A stretch of 48,213 nt of DNA, from positions 4,627 through 52,839 of the forward strand of contig VBHA01000003.1 in NCBI GenBank assembly GCA_005889495.1. The letters are read 5' to 3'. Position numbers and translations under genes: made by a program. The notes below the pieces were generated by a model, which ran no database searches, had not been told where the DNA came from, and saw nothing but the letters and a program-made list of their open reading frames with translations. This DNA is from Chloroflexota bacterium (GTDB lineage Bacteria > Chloroflexota > Dormibacteria > Dormibacterales > Dormibacteraceae). The number at the start of each line of letters is the position of its first letter. The first letter of the stretch is position 1. Shown here piece by piece: positions 24,430-33,751 of the stretch.

Positions 24430-25115
24430 CCTTCGATCACGTTCCTGATCAGCCCGAGGAGGCGCCTGCGCGAGCCGCGCAATACCGGAAGGTTGGCCAG
24501 CCCGAGAAGCCGGACGATCAGGTCGGCCGTCTCGTCGATCACCTCGAGCGTCCGCAGCCGCCCGGGAGATTTGTCGAAGATCCAGAAGTAGAGGATCGCC
24601 ATCTGGTAGAGCCAGAGGCTGAGGGGAAGCATCTCGCCGATGTCGGCGGGGATGCGCGCGTCCGAGCCCTTGACGACCTCGGCGTACAGGGCGACGACCT
24701 CCTCGCGCAGAGGCCTCGCCGCGCCGCCAAAGGGATTGAGCGGGCTGGAGGGGTTGGCGACGGTGCTGAAGATCGAACCCGCGACCGCGTGGAAGGGCTC
24801 ACACGTGACCACGACGGCTCGGACCGTGCCGCGGAGTCGCGCGGCCAGGTCCTTCTCGCGGCCGAGCAGCGGAGCGATCGCCGCCAGGTGCAGCTCGTGC
24901 GTGTGGCGGTAGAACTCGAGCACGAGGTGCTCCTTGGAAGGAAAGTAGTGGTAGGAGCTGCCCAGAGAGGCGCCGGCGCGTTCCGCGATCGCACGCATGG
25001 TGGTGGCGTCGTAGCCGCGCTCCCCGAAGAGGTCGAGGGCGGCGCCCAGGATGGCCGCCCTCGAGGTCTCGCCGCGCCGGGTCCTGACCGTTCTTTGCGG
25101 GGAGGCTGTGGCCAA
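24426..25115 (-). CDS. TetR family transcriptional regulator
   Basis: 229 residues from a TTG start. The N-terminal helix-turn-helix is clear (ILGAALDLFGERGYDATTMRAI, then ASLGSSYHYFPSKEHL). The C-terminal ligand-binding domain is longer than average and aromatic-rich. It lies 9 bases downstream of the small membrane protein gene and is probably co-transcribed with it. The TTGAACATGTTCAA palindrome in front of that gene is the best candidate operator, which implies autoregulation. Confidence 0.9.
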   Translation of the reverse strand: MATASPQRTVRTRRGETSRAAILGAALDLFGERGYDATTMRAIAERAGASLGSSYHYFPSKEHLVLEFYRHTHELHLAAIAPLLGREKDLAARLRGTVRAVVVTCEPFHAVAGSIFSTVANPSSPLNPFGGAARPLREEVVALYAEVVKGSDARIPADIGEMLPLSLWLYQMAILYFWIFDKSPGRLRTLEVIDETADLIVRLLGLANLPVLRGSRRRLLGLIRNVIEG

Positions 25116-25124
25116 GAGCCCGCC

Positions 25125-25520
25125 CTAGGCGCCTGGCGCGGGTTGATAGGGGTTGTAGTTGACCGGCGTGGCCGGCTTCTGGCGCAGCGGCCTGCGGATC
25201 ACGTGCAGAACCAACAGATTGTTGAAGTGCATGAACCCAAGGACCAGGAGCACGACGCCGACACGCGTCACCGTCTGCTTGAGCATGTCGGCGACCGAGC
25301 CGGGAACTCCGCCGGTGTTGATCAGGATCGCCGCCGCCCCGAAGTTGACCAGGTAGAAGCCGATGACGAGGAGGCGGTTCACAGAGTCGGCCAGCCCGTC
25401 TTCTTTGAAGACGGAGACCAGGAAGGGACGCCCGTTTCGCCGGAGCGTGTCGCCGACCCAGACGGTCAGGAACACGCTGGCCAGTATGTATACGGTGTAG
25501 TCGATCAGCTGCAGCTCCAT
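25125..25520 (-). CDS. Membrane protein with three to four helices, tetR partner
   Basis: 131 residues. Hydrophobic segments lie at about 6-24, 47-68 and 85-108, with a proline-rich cytoplasmic tail (NYNPYQPAPGA). GGGGTGA precedes the ATG. No named family is recognised. It shares an operon with the TetR regulator and a divergent region with the thioesterase genes, so all four may answer to the same signal. Confidence 0.75.
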   Translation of the reverse strand: MELQLIDYTVYILASVFLTVWVGDTLRRNGRPFLVSVFKEDGLADSVNRLLVIGFYLVNFGAAAILINTGGVPGSVADMLKQTVTRVGVVLLVLGFMHFNNLLVLHVIRRPLRQKPATPVNYNPYQPAPGA

Positions 25521-25549
25521 GTTTTATCACCCCAGTTCAAGAGATGGAT

Positions 25550-25563
25550 TTGAACATGTTCAA
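25550..25563. promoter_or_regulatory. Palindromic operator candidate for the TetR regulator
   Basis: TTGAACATGTTCAA is a perfect 14-bp inverted repeat in the gap between the divergent membrane-protein/tetR operon and the thioesterase/uvrA genes. A second, looser site (GAACGTGTTC, 25606-25615) lies 56 bases away over the candidate GTG start of the thioesterase gene. The half-site spacing of two bases argues against a LexA box. Confidence 0.55.
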
Positions 25564-25575
25564 CTCTGAGCCTAG

Positions 25576-26037
25576 ATGAATCTTGCGCCCAAGTCAAGGG
25601 AAAACGAACGTGTTCAAAACTTCGCCCGTGCACGAGCGCTCCTGTCCGCGGAGCCGGCCGGCTGGATGGAGACCCTGGGGGCGCGGATCACCGAGGCCGA
25701 GCCTGGGCGGGTGGTGCTGGAGCTGGTCGCAGGCCCCCAGCACCGCCACGGCGGCGGGGTCGTCCAGGGCGGCGTGATCACCCAGATCGCCGACGCGGCG
25801 ATGGGGATGTCGCTCGCCACGCTCCAGGAAGACGGGATGTGGAACACCACGATCGAGCTCAAGATCAACTTCCTGCGTCCCGCGATCGAGGGCCGGCTGC
25901 GGGCCGTCGGGAGGGTGGTCGAGATGCGCCAGACCCTGCTCTTCAGCGAGGCGGACGTGTTCGACGACAGCCGGCGGCTGGTCGCGCGCGCGTCCTCTAC
26001 ATGTATGCCGGTGCCGGAGGGCCAGGGCCGTGAGTAG
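25576..26037 (+). CDS. PaaI-type hotdog thioesterase, first copy
   Basis: 153 residues from the ATG at 25576, or 141 from the in-frame GTG at 25612, which has AAGGG 11 bases upstream and better fits the family N-terminus. The hotdog core [23 protein letters not shown] carries the HGG and acidic residues of the PaaI family. It hydrolyses an acyl-CoA, probably aromatic or medium-chain. It is followed by a second thioesterase with an 8-base overlap. Confidence 0.88.
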   Translation: MNLAPKSRENERVQNFARARALLSAEPAGWMETLGARITEAEPGRVVLELVAGPQHRHGGGVVQGGVITQIADAAMGMSLATLQEDGMWNTTIELKINFLRPAIEGRLRAVGRVVEMRQTLLFSEADVFDDSRRLVARASSTCMPVPEGQGRE

Positions 26038-26449
26038 GGTGCACGTGTCCTCCCCCGCGTGGAAGTGGCTGGGGATCGCGGACGTGTCCGCGGAGGAAGG
26101 AGTGGCGGTGGTCGAGATGACTCCGACCGGCGATATGGCCAACACCGCCGGTTTCGTCCACGGTGGCATGATCGGCGCCCTGGCCGACTCTGCCATGGGC
26201 CGCTCGTTGCGTACCATCAAGCCGGAGGTCGTGCGCTCCATGAGCTTCGACCTGAAGCTCAGCTTCATCTCGGCGGCCAAGGTGGGCGAGACGCTGCGCG
26301 CGACCGGACGCGTGGTCCACGCCGGCCGGCGGACCGCCGTCACAGAGTGCCGGGTCGAGGGGCCGGGGCAAAGGCTCGTGGCCACCGCCAGCGGAACGTT
26401 TGCGATCACACGAGAGAAGGGGATAACCGAGAGTTCGAATGCCGACTGA
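26030..26449 (+). CDS. PaaI-type hotdog thioesterase, second copy
   Basis: 139 residues from a GTG inside the end of the first copy. Core: [20 protein letters not shown], then [20 protein letters not shown]. The two neighbours share the hotdog layout but are clearly diverged, so an old duplication or a heterodimer/heterotetramer is possible. It overlaps the uvrA start by 11 bases, which couples uvrA translation to a metabolic gene pair. Confidence 0.88.
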   Translation: MSRVHVSSPAWKWLGIADVSAEEGVAVVEMTPTGDMANTAGFVHGGMIGALADSAMGRSLRTIKPEVVRSMSFDLKLSFISAAKVGETLRATGRVVHAGRRTAVTECRVEGPGQRLVATASGTFAITREKGITESSNAD

Positions 26450-29327
26450 CCAGATCACGATCCGCGGGGCCCGCGAGCACAACCTCAAGAACGTCACCCT
26501 TTCGATCCCGCGCGACAGGCTGATCGTCTTCACCGGGCTTTCAGGCTCCGGTAAGTCCTCGCTCGCCTTCGACACGATCTACGCGGAGGGGCAGCGCCGG
26601 TACGTCGAGTCGCTTTCCGCATACGCGCGGCAGTTCCTCGGCCAGATGGAGAAGCCCGACGTCGACATCATCGAGGGGCTCTCGCCGGCGATCTCGATCG
26701 ACCAGAAGGGGACTTCCAAGAACCCCCGGTCGACAGTGGGCACCGTGACCGAGATCTACGACTACCTGCGCCTGCTGTACGCGCGGGTCGGGCATCCGCA
26801 CTGCCCGGTCTGCGGCCGCGAGGTGCGCCGGCAGACGGTCGAGCAGATGGCGGACCACGTGGAGAAGCTGCCGAAGGGCACCCGGATCATGGTCCTCGGC
26901 CCAGTCGTCAAGGGCCGCAAGGGCGAGTACCGCGCGCTGATCGACGACGTGCGGCGCTCGGGTTTCGTCCGCGTGCGCGTGGACGGAAGCCTCTACGAGA
27001 TCGGCGAGAAGATCCCGATGGACAAGAACAAGAAGCACGACGTCCAGGTCGTCGTCGACCGGATCGTGGTCGGGCCGGAGCAGCGCACCCGGCTCGTCGA
27101 CTCGATCGAGACCGCGGCCCGGCTTGGCGGAGGCTCGGTGATCATCGCGCCCGTCGACCGTGGTGAAGAGATCAACATGTCGCAGGACTACGCCTGCCCG
27201 TACGACGGCACCAACGTTCCCGAGCCCGAGCCGCGCAACTTCTCGTTCAACAACCCGCACGGGGCGTGCCCGGTGTGCACGGGGCTCGGCTTCCAGCTGG
27301 TCGTCGACGCCGACCTGGTGGTACCAGACCCCTCGCTCTCTCTGCGCCAGGGCGCGGTCGCGGCCTGGAGCCGCTCCCAGTTCTTCTACCCGGAGCTGCT
27401 CGAGTCCGTGAGCAAGTACTTCGGCATCGACATGGACCGGCCATGGTCGAAGTTGACCAAGCAGCAGCAGAACATGCTCCTCAACGGCACCGGCGAGAAG
27501 AAGATCCGCTTCGGCTACAAGAACCAGTACGGGCACTCGCGCTGGTACGAGGCTCCATTCGAGGGCGTGGTCGCCAACCTGCAGAGGCGCTACGAGGAAA
27601 CCCAGTCGGAGTACCTGAAGGCGGAGCTCGAACGGTACATGTCGGACAAGCCTTGCCCGACGTGTAAGGGAACGCGCCTCAAGCCCGAGTCGCTGGCGGT
27701 GACGGTCAGCGGCCACAACATCGCCGAGGTCTGCCGGCTGGCGGTGAGCAGGGCGATCGACTTCTTCGACAAGCTCGACCTCACCGAGCGCGAGCAGCTG
27801 ATCGCGCGCGGGATCATGAAGGAGATCCGCGAGCGGCTGCAGTTCATGATCGACGTGGGGCTCGACTACCTGACCATCGAGCGTCCCGCCAACACCTTGA
27901 GCGGCGGCGAGTCGCAGCGCATCAGGCTGGCGACGCAGATCGGCTCCAAGCTGATGGGCGTTCTCTACATCCTCGACGAGCCGTCGATCGGGCTGCACCA
28001 GCGTGACAACCGGCGACTGATCAACACCTTGATCAGCCTTCGCGACCTCGGGAACACCTTGATCGTGGTCGAGCACGACGAGGAGACGATTCGCTCGGCC
28101 GACTACATGGTCGACATCGGCCCGGCGGCCGGCGAGCACGGCGGTGAGATCGTGGCCGCGGGCCCGGTCGACAAGGTGCTCCGCGACCCGCACTCGATCA
28201 CGGCGGCTTACCTGCGCGGCGACAGGATGATTCCGGTCCCGCCGCGCCGCCGGAAGGGCAACGGCAAGCAGCTCGTGATCCGCGGCGCGCAGGCGAACAA
28301 CCTGAAGAACATCGACGTCACAATCCCGCTCGGAGCTTTCGTCGCGGTCTCAGGGGTGAGCGGCTCTGGCAAGTCGTCCCTGATCACCGACATCCTGAGC
28401 CGCAAGGTCGCGCAGCACTTCTACCGCGCGAAGGAGCGGCCGGGGCCGCACAGCGCGGTCGAAGGCCTGGACCATCTCGACAAGGCCATCGACATCGACC
28501 AGTCCCCGATCGGCCGCACGCCGCGGAGCAACCCCGCGACCTACACGGGCATGTTCACCTACATCCGCGACCTCTTCGCGACCCTCCCGGAGGCGAAGAT
28601 GCGCGGCTACAAGCCTGGGCGCTTCAGCTTCAACGTCAAGGGCGGTCGGTGCGAGGCGTGCCAGGGCGACGGCATCATCCAGATCGAGATGCAGTTCCTG
28701 CCGGACGTGTACGTACCCTGCGAGGTCTGTCACGGCACTCGCTACTCGCGCGAGGTGCAGGAGGTCAAGTTCCGCGGCCACTCCATCTCCGACGTGCTGG
28801 AGATGACGGTGGACGAGGCGCTCGAGGTCTTCGAAAACGTGCCGCCGATCAAGACCAAGCTGCGCACGCTGCATGACGTCGGGCTGGGCTACATCCGGCT
28901 CGGGCAGCCGGCGACGCAGCTCTCGGGCGGCGAGGCGCAGCGGGTCAAGCTCTCCGCGGAGCTGTCCCGCCGGGACACCGGACGGACGCTCTACCTGCTC
29001 GACGAGCCGACGACCGGGCTCCACTACGCGGACGTGGAACGCCTGCTGGCGGTGCTGCACCGGCTCGTCGACCATGGCAACACCGTGGTCGTGATCGAGC
29101 ACAACCTCGACGTGCTGAAGACCGCGGACTGGGTGATCGACCTGGGGCCGGAGGGCGGTGAGAAAGGCGGATACGTGATCGCGGAGGGCACGCCCGAGCA
29201 GCTGGCCGCCAACCGCGAGTCGGCCACCGGGCAGTACCTCGGCGCGCCGCTCGCGAAGGCGCGCAAGACCCCGGTGTCGGCCAACGGAGCGAGTCGCTCC
29301 AGGCGCGCTCGGGTCGCGGTCGGCTGA
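26439..29327 (+). CDS. uvrA: Excinuclease ABC subunit A
   Basis: 962 residues, full length; the damage-sensing ATPase of nucleotide excision repair. It has two ABC modules: Walker [16 protein letters not shown] and [14 protein letters not shown], and signatures [12 protein letters not shown] and [11 protein letters not shown]. Zinc-binding Cys sets are at CPVCGRE, CPTCKG...CPVC and CEACQGDG...CEVCHG. It lacks an obvious SOS box of its own and sits downstream of two thioesterases by overlap. Confidence 0.98.
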   Translation: MPTDQITIRGAREHNLKNVTLSIPRDRLIVFTGLSGSGKSSLAFDTIYAEGQRRYVESLSAYARQFLGQMEKPDVDIIEGLSPAISIDQKGTSKNPRSTVGTVTEIYDYLRLLYARVGHPHCPVCGREVRRQTVEQMADHVEKLPKGTRIMVLGPVVKGRKGEYRALIDDVRRSGFVRVRVDGSLYEIGEKIPMDKNKKHDVQVVVDRIVVGPEQRTRLVDSIETAARLGGGSVIIAPVDRGEEINMSQDYACPYDGTNVPEPEPRNFSFNNPHGACPVCTGLGFQLVVDADLVVPDPSLSLRQGAVAAWSRSQFFYPELLESVSKYFGIDMDRPWSKLTKQQQNMLLNGTGEKKIRFGYKNQYGHSRWYEAPFEGVVANLQRRYEETQSEYLKAELERYMSDKPCPTCKGTRLKPESLAVTVSGHNIAEVCRLAVSRAIDFFDKLDLTEREQLIARGIMKEIRERLQFMIDVGLDYLTIERPANTLSGGESQRIRLATQIGSKLMGVLYILDEPSIGLHQRDNRRLINTLISLRDLGNTLIVVEHDEETIRSADYMVDIGPAAGEHGGEIVAAGPVDKVLRDPHSITAAYLRGDRMIPVPPRRRKGNGKQLVIRGAQANNLKNIDVTIPLGAFVAVSGVSGSGKSSLITDILSRKVAQHFYRAKERPGPHSAVEGLDHLDKAIDIDQSPIGRTPRSNPATYTGMFTYIRDLFATLPEAKMRGYKPGRFSFNVKGGRCEACQGDGIIQIEMQFLPDVYVPCEVCHGTRYSREVQEVKFRGHSISDVLEMTVDEALEVFENVPPIKTKLRTLHDVGLGYIRLGQPATQLSGGEAQRVKLSAELSRRDTGRTLYLLDEPTTGLHYADVERLLAVLHRLVDHGNTVVVIEHNLDVLKTADWVIDLGPEGGEKGGYVIAEGTPEQLAANRESATGQYLGAPLAKARKTPVSANGASRSRRARVAVG

Positions 29328-29407
29328 TTCAGACGACGACCGAGCTCGAAACTCAGCTTCCCACCGCCTACAGCGCGCTCCTCCGCGTCGAGGGGTTTCC
29401 ACGCCTG

Positions 29408-30766
29408 GTGGTGAGCCTCCTGCTCGGCCGCATCGCCGGGCAGATGCTCACGGTGAGCCTGGTGCTCTTTGTCCTCTCCCGGTACCACTCGCCCCAGCTG
29501 GCCGGCGCCGCGGCGTTCCTGCTCACGTTCCCCGGGCTGCTCCTGTCCCCGATCGCCGGAGCGCTGCTCGACAGGTATGGACGGGCCAGGCTGGTGACCG
29601 TCGATTACGCCATCGGCGCCGCCGCGCTCGTGCTGATGGCCGGCCTGTCCCTGGCCCACGCCCTGCCCGCGCCGGTGCTGCTGGCCATCTGCGGCGTCGC
29701 GTCCCTGACCGCTCCGCTCAGCGCCGCGGGGGCGCGCTCGCTGTTTCCGACCATCGTGCCGGTGCGCCTATGGCCCCGCGCCAACGCCCTGGACAGCACC
29801 ACGCACGTCGTCGCCTCGTTGATCGGGGCGCCCGCGGGTGGAGTCCTCGTCGCGCTGGCGGGCGGGGAGTGGGCGCTGGCGGCGACGGCCGTGCTCTTCG
29901 CGTGCTCGGCGGTGGCGATGCTGAGCGTGCGCGACCCTGGGGCGAGGCGGTCGGAGGGGGACGTGCTCAGGGACGCGTGGGCCGGCCTCGTCTACGTCGT
30001 CCGCAACCCGACCATCCGCGGCATCGCGCTCACGCTCTCGAGCTTCAGCGCCGGGTGGGGTTGCCTGGCCATCGCGGTGCCAGTGCTCCTGCTGGGGCGC
30101 CTCCACCAGGGCCCGGCGACGGTCGGCTACCTCTGGGGATTGATGGGCGCCGCGGGCATCGTCTCGGCCCTGCTGACGGGTCGGATCCGCATGGCGGGCC
30201 GGGAGAGGCGGCTGATGGTCGCCTCCGTGCTCGCCTGCGGGGTGGCGATGGCCGCGCTCCCGCTGGCGGGCTCTGTGATCGTGGTCGCGGTGGCGATGTT
30301 TGCCATCGGTTTCGTGAATGGGCCTTTCGACGTCGCGCTGTTCACGCTGCGCCAGCGCAGGACAGACCCGGCGAGGTTCGGCCGCGTGTTCGCCGTCTCG
30401 ATGTCGCTCAACATGGTGGGTGGCCCGATCGGTTCCGCCGCGGCGGGGCCGCTCATCGGCTGGTCGCTAGATGCGGCGCTGTGGGCCGCGGTTGTGGTCA
30501 CGCTCGTGGCAGCGATCTTCCCGATCGCGACCATCCCCGCGAAGGACGAGCCCCCGAACCTGGGTGCCGAGCGGCTAGCGGTTGGCCAGCAGGAAGATCG
30601 TGAGCAAACCGCCGATCGCGTTCAGCACGATGCCGACGACGCCGCCGATCAGCTGACCCCGCCGGATGGCCTGGATCCCATAGAGCAGCCCGATCAGCGC
30701 CAGCACGTAAAAGACGAAATTGAAGAAGAACGGCGCCACGATCGTCGCTACACCGATGAGGCATGA
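29408..30766 (+). CDS. MFS transporter (both ends uncertain)
   Basis: About 12 transmembrane segments; MFS features include LLLSPIAGALLDRYGRARLV between helices 2 and 3. The first usable GTG (29408) falls directly at helix 1. In-frame codons upstream continue a typical MFS lead-in (ALLRVEGFPRLVV) back to an ATT at 29327-29329 that overlaps the uvrA stop, so the true start is probably further upstream. At the 3' end the frame runs 192 bases into the convergent gene, where it reads as charged antisense sequence. A TAG at 30576-30578 in a neighbouring frame would be the natural end, so a small frameshift near 30560 is possible. Substrate unknown. Confidence 0.8.
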   Translation: MVSLLLGRIAGQMLTVSLVLFVLSRYHSPQLAGAAAFLLTFPGLLLSPIAGALLDRYGRARLVTVDYAIGAAALVLMAGLSLAHALPAPVLLAICGVASLTAPLSAAGARSLFPTIVPVRLWPRANALDSTTHVVASLIGAPAGGVLVALAGGEWALAATAVLFACSAVAMLSVRDPGARRSEGDVLRDAWAGLVYVVRNPTIRGIALTLSSFSAGWGCLAIAVPVLLLGRLHQGPATVGYLWGLMGAAGIVSALLTGRIRMAGRERRLMVASVLACGVAMAALPLAGSVIVVAVAMFAIGFVNGPFDVALFTLRQRRTDPARFGRVFAVSMSLNMVGGPIGSAAAGPLIGWSLDAALWAAVVVTLVAAIFPIATIPAKDEPPNLGAERLAVGQQEDREQTADRVQHDADDAADQLTPPDGLDPIEQPDQRQHVKDEIEEERRHDRRYTDEA

Positions 30767-30985
30767 CCATCCCGCCCGGCCGGTGAACTGCGACATGAGA
30801 CCGGCCGCGCCGCCGATGCCCGCCGAACCCGTTCCTGGATAGGGCTGCGGCGGCTGGTACTGGTATGGCTGGGGGTAGTCCGGCGCGGTCGGACCCTGGT
30901 ACCCGGGAGGCATCCCGTAGCCGGGTGGCGGCGGGGGAACGCTGGGTGGTGGTGGAGGCGGGTAGGCCGGAGGGTTGTCTGACAT
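30575..30985 (-). CDS. Proline-rich small membrane protein, DUF4190-like
   Basis: 136 residues. The first 60 or so are Pro/Tyr/Gly-rich (PPPPPPSVPPPPPGYG, PYQYQPPQPYPG) and disordered. Two to three helices follow (WSCLIGVATIVAPFFFNFVF, then LIGGVVGIVLNAIGGLLTIF). It is the third gene of a row of similar proteins. It could be a membrane scaffold or envelope protein; no function is known. Confidence 0.75.
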   Translation of the reverse strand: MSDNPPAYPPPPPPSVPPPPPGYGMPPGYQGPTAPDYPQPYQYQPPQPYPGTGSAGIGGAAGLMSQFTGRAGWSCLIGVATIVAPFFFNFVFYVLALIGLLYGIQAIRRGQLIGGVVGIVLNAIGGLLTIFLLANR

Positions 30986-31047
30986 CGGCGGCAATGGTAA
31001 AGCGCGCGGACCCAAATAGAGATTCGGATCTGTAGTTCGGGCGATTC

Positions 31048-31476
31048 CTAAGCGGACGGAACTGGGGTCGGAGTCCCTCCACCTCCGTGCGCGGAGATGC
31101 TGAAGATCGTCACACCGACCACGAAGATCAAGAACAGGAAGAGCATCGCCAGAACGAACGCCAACGCGAAGTGGAGGAAGCCGATGATGATGCCGGCGTT
31201 CGCCATCCACATGCCCTGCTCTCCCGAGCGCTTGATCTGGCCCCGGGCGATGAAACCCGTGATGATCGCGACCACCGCGACCGTGAACCCACCGACCACG
31301 GGGATGACATGCGCGAAGAACGACGCCAGGCCGGCGACAAAGCTGACCACGGCCAGGTTGTTGGTCGGGGTGGTGGTCGCGGCGTACCCGGGCAGGCCCG
31401 GGGTATGAGGCACCGTGCTGGACGGCGCCGATTGCTGACCCGTCACCTGGGCCGCCGAGGGGTCGTTGGAGCTCAT
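31048..31476 (-). CDS. DUF4190-domain membrane protein
   Basis: 142 residues. A Ser/Thr/Pro-rich N-terminus of about 40 is followed by helices at about 43-75 and 92-130, with the DUF4190-type link AIITGFIARGQIKRSGEQG...ANAGIIIGF. It begins 9 bases after the neighbouring paralogue and is very likely co-transcribed with it. Confidence 0.85.
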   Translation of the reverse strand: MSSNDPSAAQVTGQQSAPSSTVPHTPGLPGYAATTTPTNNLAVVSFVAGLASFFAHVIPVVGGFTVAVVAIITGFIARGQIKRSGEQGMWMANAGIIIGFLHFALAFVLAMLFLFLIFVVGVTIFSISAHGGGGTPTPVPSA

Positions 31477-31485
31477 GAAGCGAGT

Positions 31486-31857
31486 CTAGCCGGGGGTCGG
31501 TGAGGGCGTCGGTGCCGGATGGGTCGCCGCGTACGCGAACACGAAGACGAAGAACAGGATGTAGAGGGTGAAGAAGCCGACCGTCAGGGCGATGGCGACG
31601 TAGCCGGCGATCAGCCCCGCCAGCGCCAGCGATCCGCCAGCCTCTCCAGTGCGCTTGATCTGGTGGCGGGCAATGTGGCCGGTGATGACGGCGACCAGCC
31701 CGCCCAGGCACCAGGTGCCGATCACCGTCGAGGCGGCGAAGGAGACGCTCGCGATCGCCCAGGGGTTGTAGGGCATGCGCAGGAAGGCCGTTCCCGTGGG
31801 TTGGTGCGCCGGGGGCGGAGGCGGCAGCTCTGGCGTTGGGCTCGGCTTTGAGGCCAC
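31486..31857 (-). CDS. DUF4190-domain membrane protein, first of three
   Basis: 123 residues from a GTG at 31857. Proline-rich start (TPELPPPPPAHQPTG), then the DUF4190 signature AVITGHIARHQIKRTGEAGG...ALAGLIAGYVAIAL between two hydrophobic regions. It diverges from uvrC across 43 bases. Longer in-frame readings toward 31956 run antisense into uvrC and lack membrane-protein character. Confidence 0.82.
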   Translation of the reverse strand: MASKPSPTPELPPPPPAHQPTGTAFLRMPYNPWAIASVSFAASTVIGTWCLGGLVAVITGHIARHQIKRTGEAGGSLALAGLIAGYVAIALTVGFFTLYILFFVFVFAYAATHPAPTPSPTPG

Positions 31858-31900
31858 GGCGCCGAGTTTATGGGTTCCTAGAATCGCTAACGACACTCTG

Positions 31901-33751
31901 ATGAGCGCGACCCTGGAAGACGCGATCAAGCGACGGCTGCAGGCCGTTCCCGACACGCCTGGTGTCTACATGTTCCGCGACCAGCGGAGCCAGGTGATCT
32001 ACGTCGGCAAGGCGCTGCGCCTGCGCGACCGCCTGCGCCAGTACTTCACCCCTGGCTACGCGGAGACGGCGCGGATCTCGGAGCTCGTGCGCCGGGCGAC
32101 CGACTTCGAGTTCGTCACCACCGCGAACGAGGTCGAGGCGCTCGTCCTCGAGAACAACCTGATCAAGAACTACCGGCCGCGGTTCAACATCCGGCTCAAG
32201 GACGACAAGAACTACCTCTACCTGAAGCTGCCCGTGACCGAAGCCTTTCCGCGCGTCCATTACTCGCGGCGCGTCCAGAACGACGGGGCGCTGTACTTCG
32301 GGCCTTACACCTCGGCGCTGTCGCTCCGGTCGACGGTGAAATCGATCCGCCAGCTGCTGCCGTTTCGCACCTGCAGCGACGAGATCTTCAAGCAGGGCAA
32401 GGTGTGCCTCGACTTCCACATCAAGCGCTGCCCGGGGCCGTGCGAGCGGCGGATCAGCTCGGAGGACTACAAGGCGCGCATCAACGAGGTCGCGCTGTTC
32501 ATGGAGGGCCGCTCAGACCTTCTCGTGCGCGAGCTGCAGGAGCGGATGGAGTCGGCGGCGGCGCGCCTCGACTTCGAGAACGCGGCCCGGTATCGCGACC
32601 AGCTGCAGTCGATCGAGCGCATCGCCGACCGGCAGAAGGTCCTGACGCGCGGGCGCGACGACCAGGACATCGTCGCCTACGCGCGAAGCGCCAACGACGT
32701 CTTCGTCGAGGTGGCATACATCCGGCAGGGCAAGATGGTCGGGCACGACGGCCACGCCCTCGACGGAGCGGTCGACGTCTCCGAGCCCGAGCTCCTGCGC
32801 GGCTTCATGCTCCAGTACTACTCGAGCGCGACCCACGTACCACGCTCGGTGATCCTGCCCGGGCCGGTCGACGAGCCCGGGCTGATCGCCGGCTGGCTCA
32901 GCGAGAAGCGGGGCCGGCCCGTGACGCTGGAGATCCCGCAGCGCGGGCGGCTGCGGGCGCTCGTGACCCAGCTGGGCGAGACAGCGACCCAGGAGCTCGA
33001 GCAGATCCGGATCCAGGCCGACTACGACCGGAGCCGCACCGAGCCGATGCTGGCCGCGCTCGCCGAGGCGCTGGACCTCGAGAGCCCGCCGAAGCGGATC
33101 GAGTGCTACGACATCTCCAACATCCAGGGCGACTCGGCGGTGGGCTCGATGGTCGTGTTCGAGGACGGCCGGCCGCGCAACGACCACTACCGCCACTTCC
33201 GGATCAAGTTCACGCCCGGTCCGAACGACTTCGCGATGCTCCAGGAGGTGCTGCGCCGGCGGCTGGAGAGGCTCGAGTCGGCGCAGCGCCGCGAGGAGGC
33301 CGAGATCGTCGGCGACCGTTCTTTCACGAGCAGGCCGGACCTGATCCTGATCGACGGCGGCAAAGGGCAGCTGAGCGCCGCGCTCGAGGTGATGGAGTCC
33401 GCCGGCTACGCCGACATCCCGACCTTCGCCCTGGCCAAGGAGCGGGAGGAGATCTTCGCGCCGGGCCGGGCGGAGCCCATCGTCCAGGAGCGCAACTCGC
33501 CGGGGATGTTCCTCGTCCAGCGCATCCGCGACGAAGCCCACCGGTTTGCGATCACCCACCATCGCAAGGTGCGCTCACGCAGGGCGCTGACGTCGCCGCT
33601 CGACTCGGTCGAGGGCATCGGACCCGCGCGCAAGCGGGCGCTCCTGCGACACTTCGGGTCGGTGCAGGCGATCCGTGAGGCGCCGGTCGACGAGATCGTC
33701 AAGCTCGGCATCCCGGAGCGCCTCGCGGCGCGGCTGAAAGAGACCCTCTGA
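31901..33751 (+). CDS. uvrC: Excinuclease ABC subunit C
   Basis: 616 residues, normal length; makes both incisions in nucleotide excision repair. GIY-YIG domain at the N-terminus (DTPGVYMFRD...IYVGKALRLRDRLRQYF), a Cys cluster (CLDFHIKRCPGPC), UVR domain (LDFENAARYRDQL), RNase H-like domain with ECYDISNIQGDSAVGSMV and LILIDGGKGQL, and a C-terminal helix-hairpin-helix (SVEGIGPARKRALLRHFGS). It starts the uvrC / rapZ-like / epimerase run. The rapZ-like ATG shares one base with its stop. Confidence 0.97.
   Translation: MSATLEDAIKRRLQAVPDTPGVYMFRDQRSQVIYVGKALRLRDRLRQYFTPGYAETARISELVRRATDFEFVTTANEVEALVLENNLIKNYRPRFNIRLKDDKNYLYLKLPVTEAFPRVHYSRRVQNDGALYFGPYTSALSLRSTVKSIRQLLPFRTCSDEIFKQGKVCLDFHIKRCPGPCERRISSEDYKARINEVALFMEGRSDLLVRELQERMESAAARLDFENAARYRDQLQSIERIADRQKVLTRGRDDQDIVAYARSANDVFVEVAYIRQGKMVGHDGHALDGAVDVSEPELLRGFMLQYYSSATHVPRSVILPGPVDEPGLIAGWLSEKRGRPVTLEIPQRGRLRALVTQLGETATQELEQIRIQADYDRSRTEPMLAALAEALDLESPPKRIECYDISNIQGDSAVGSMVVFEDGRPRNDHYRHFRIKFTPGPNDFAMLQEVLRRRLERLESAQRREEAEIVGDRSFTSRPDLILIDGGKGQLSAALEVMESAGYADIPTFALAKEREEIFAPGRAEPIVQERNSPGMFLVQRIRDEAHRFAITHHRKVRSRRALTSPLDSVEGIGPARKRALLRHFGSVQAIREAPVDEIVKLGIPERLAARLKETL

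Noticed and set aside
25606-25615. GAACGTGTTC read as a LexA box for the thioesterase/uvrA run
   Set aside because: The half-site spacing is two bases, not four, and the nearby perfect TTGAACATGTTCAA fits a TetR operator better.
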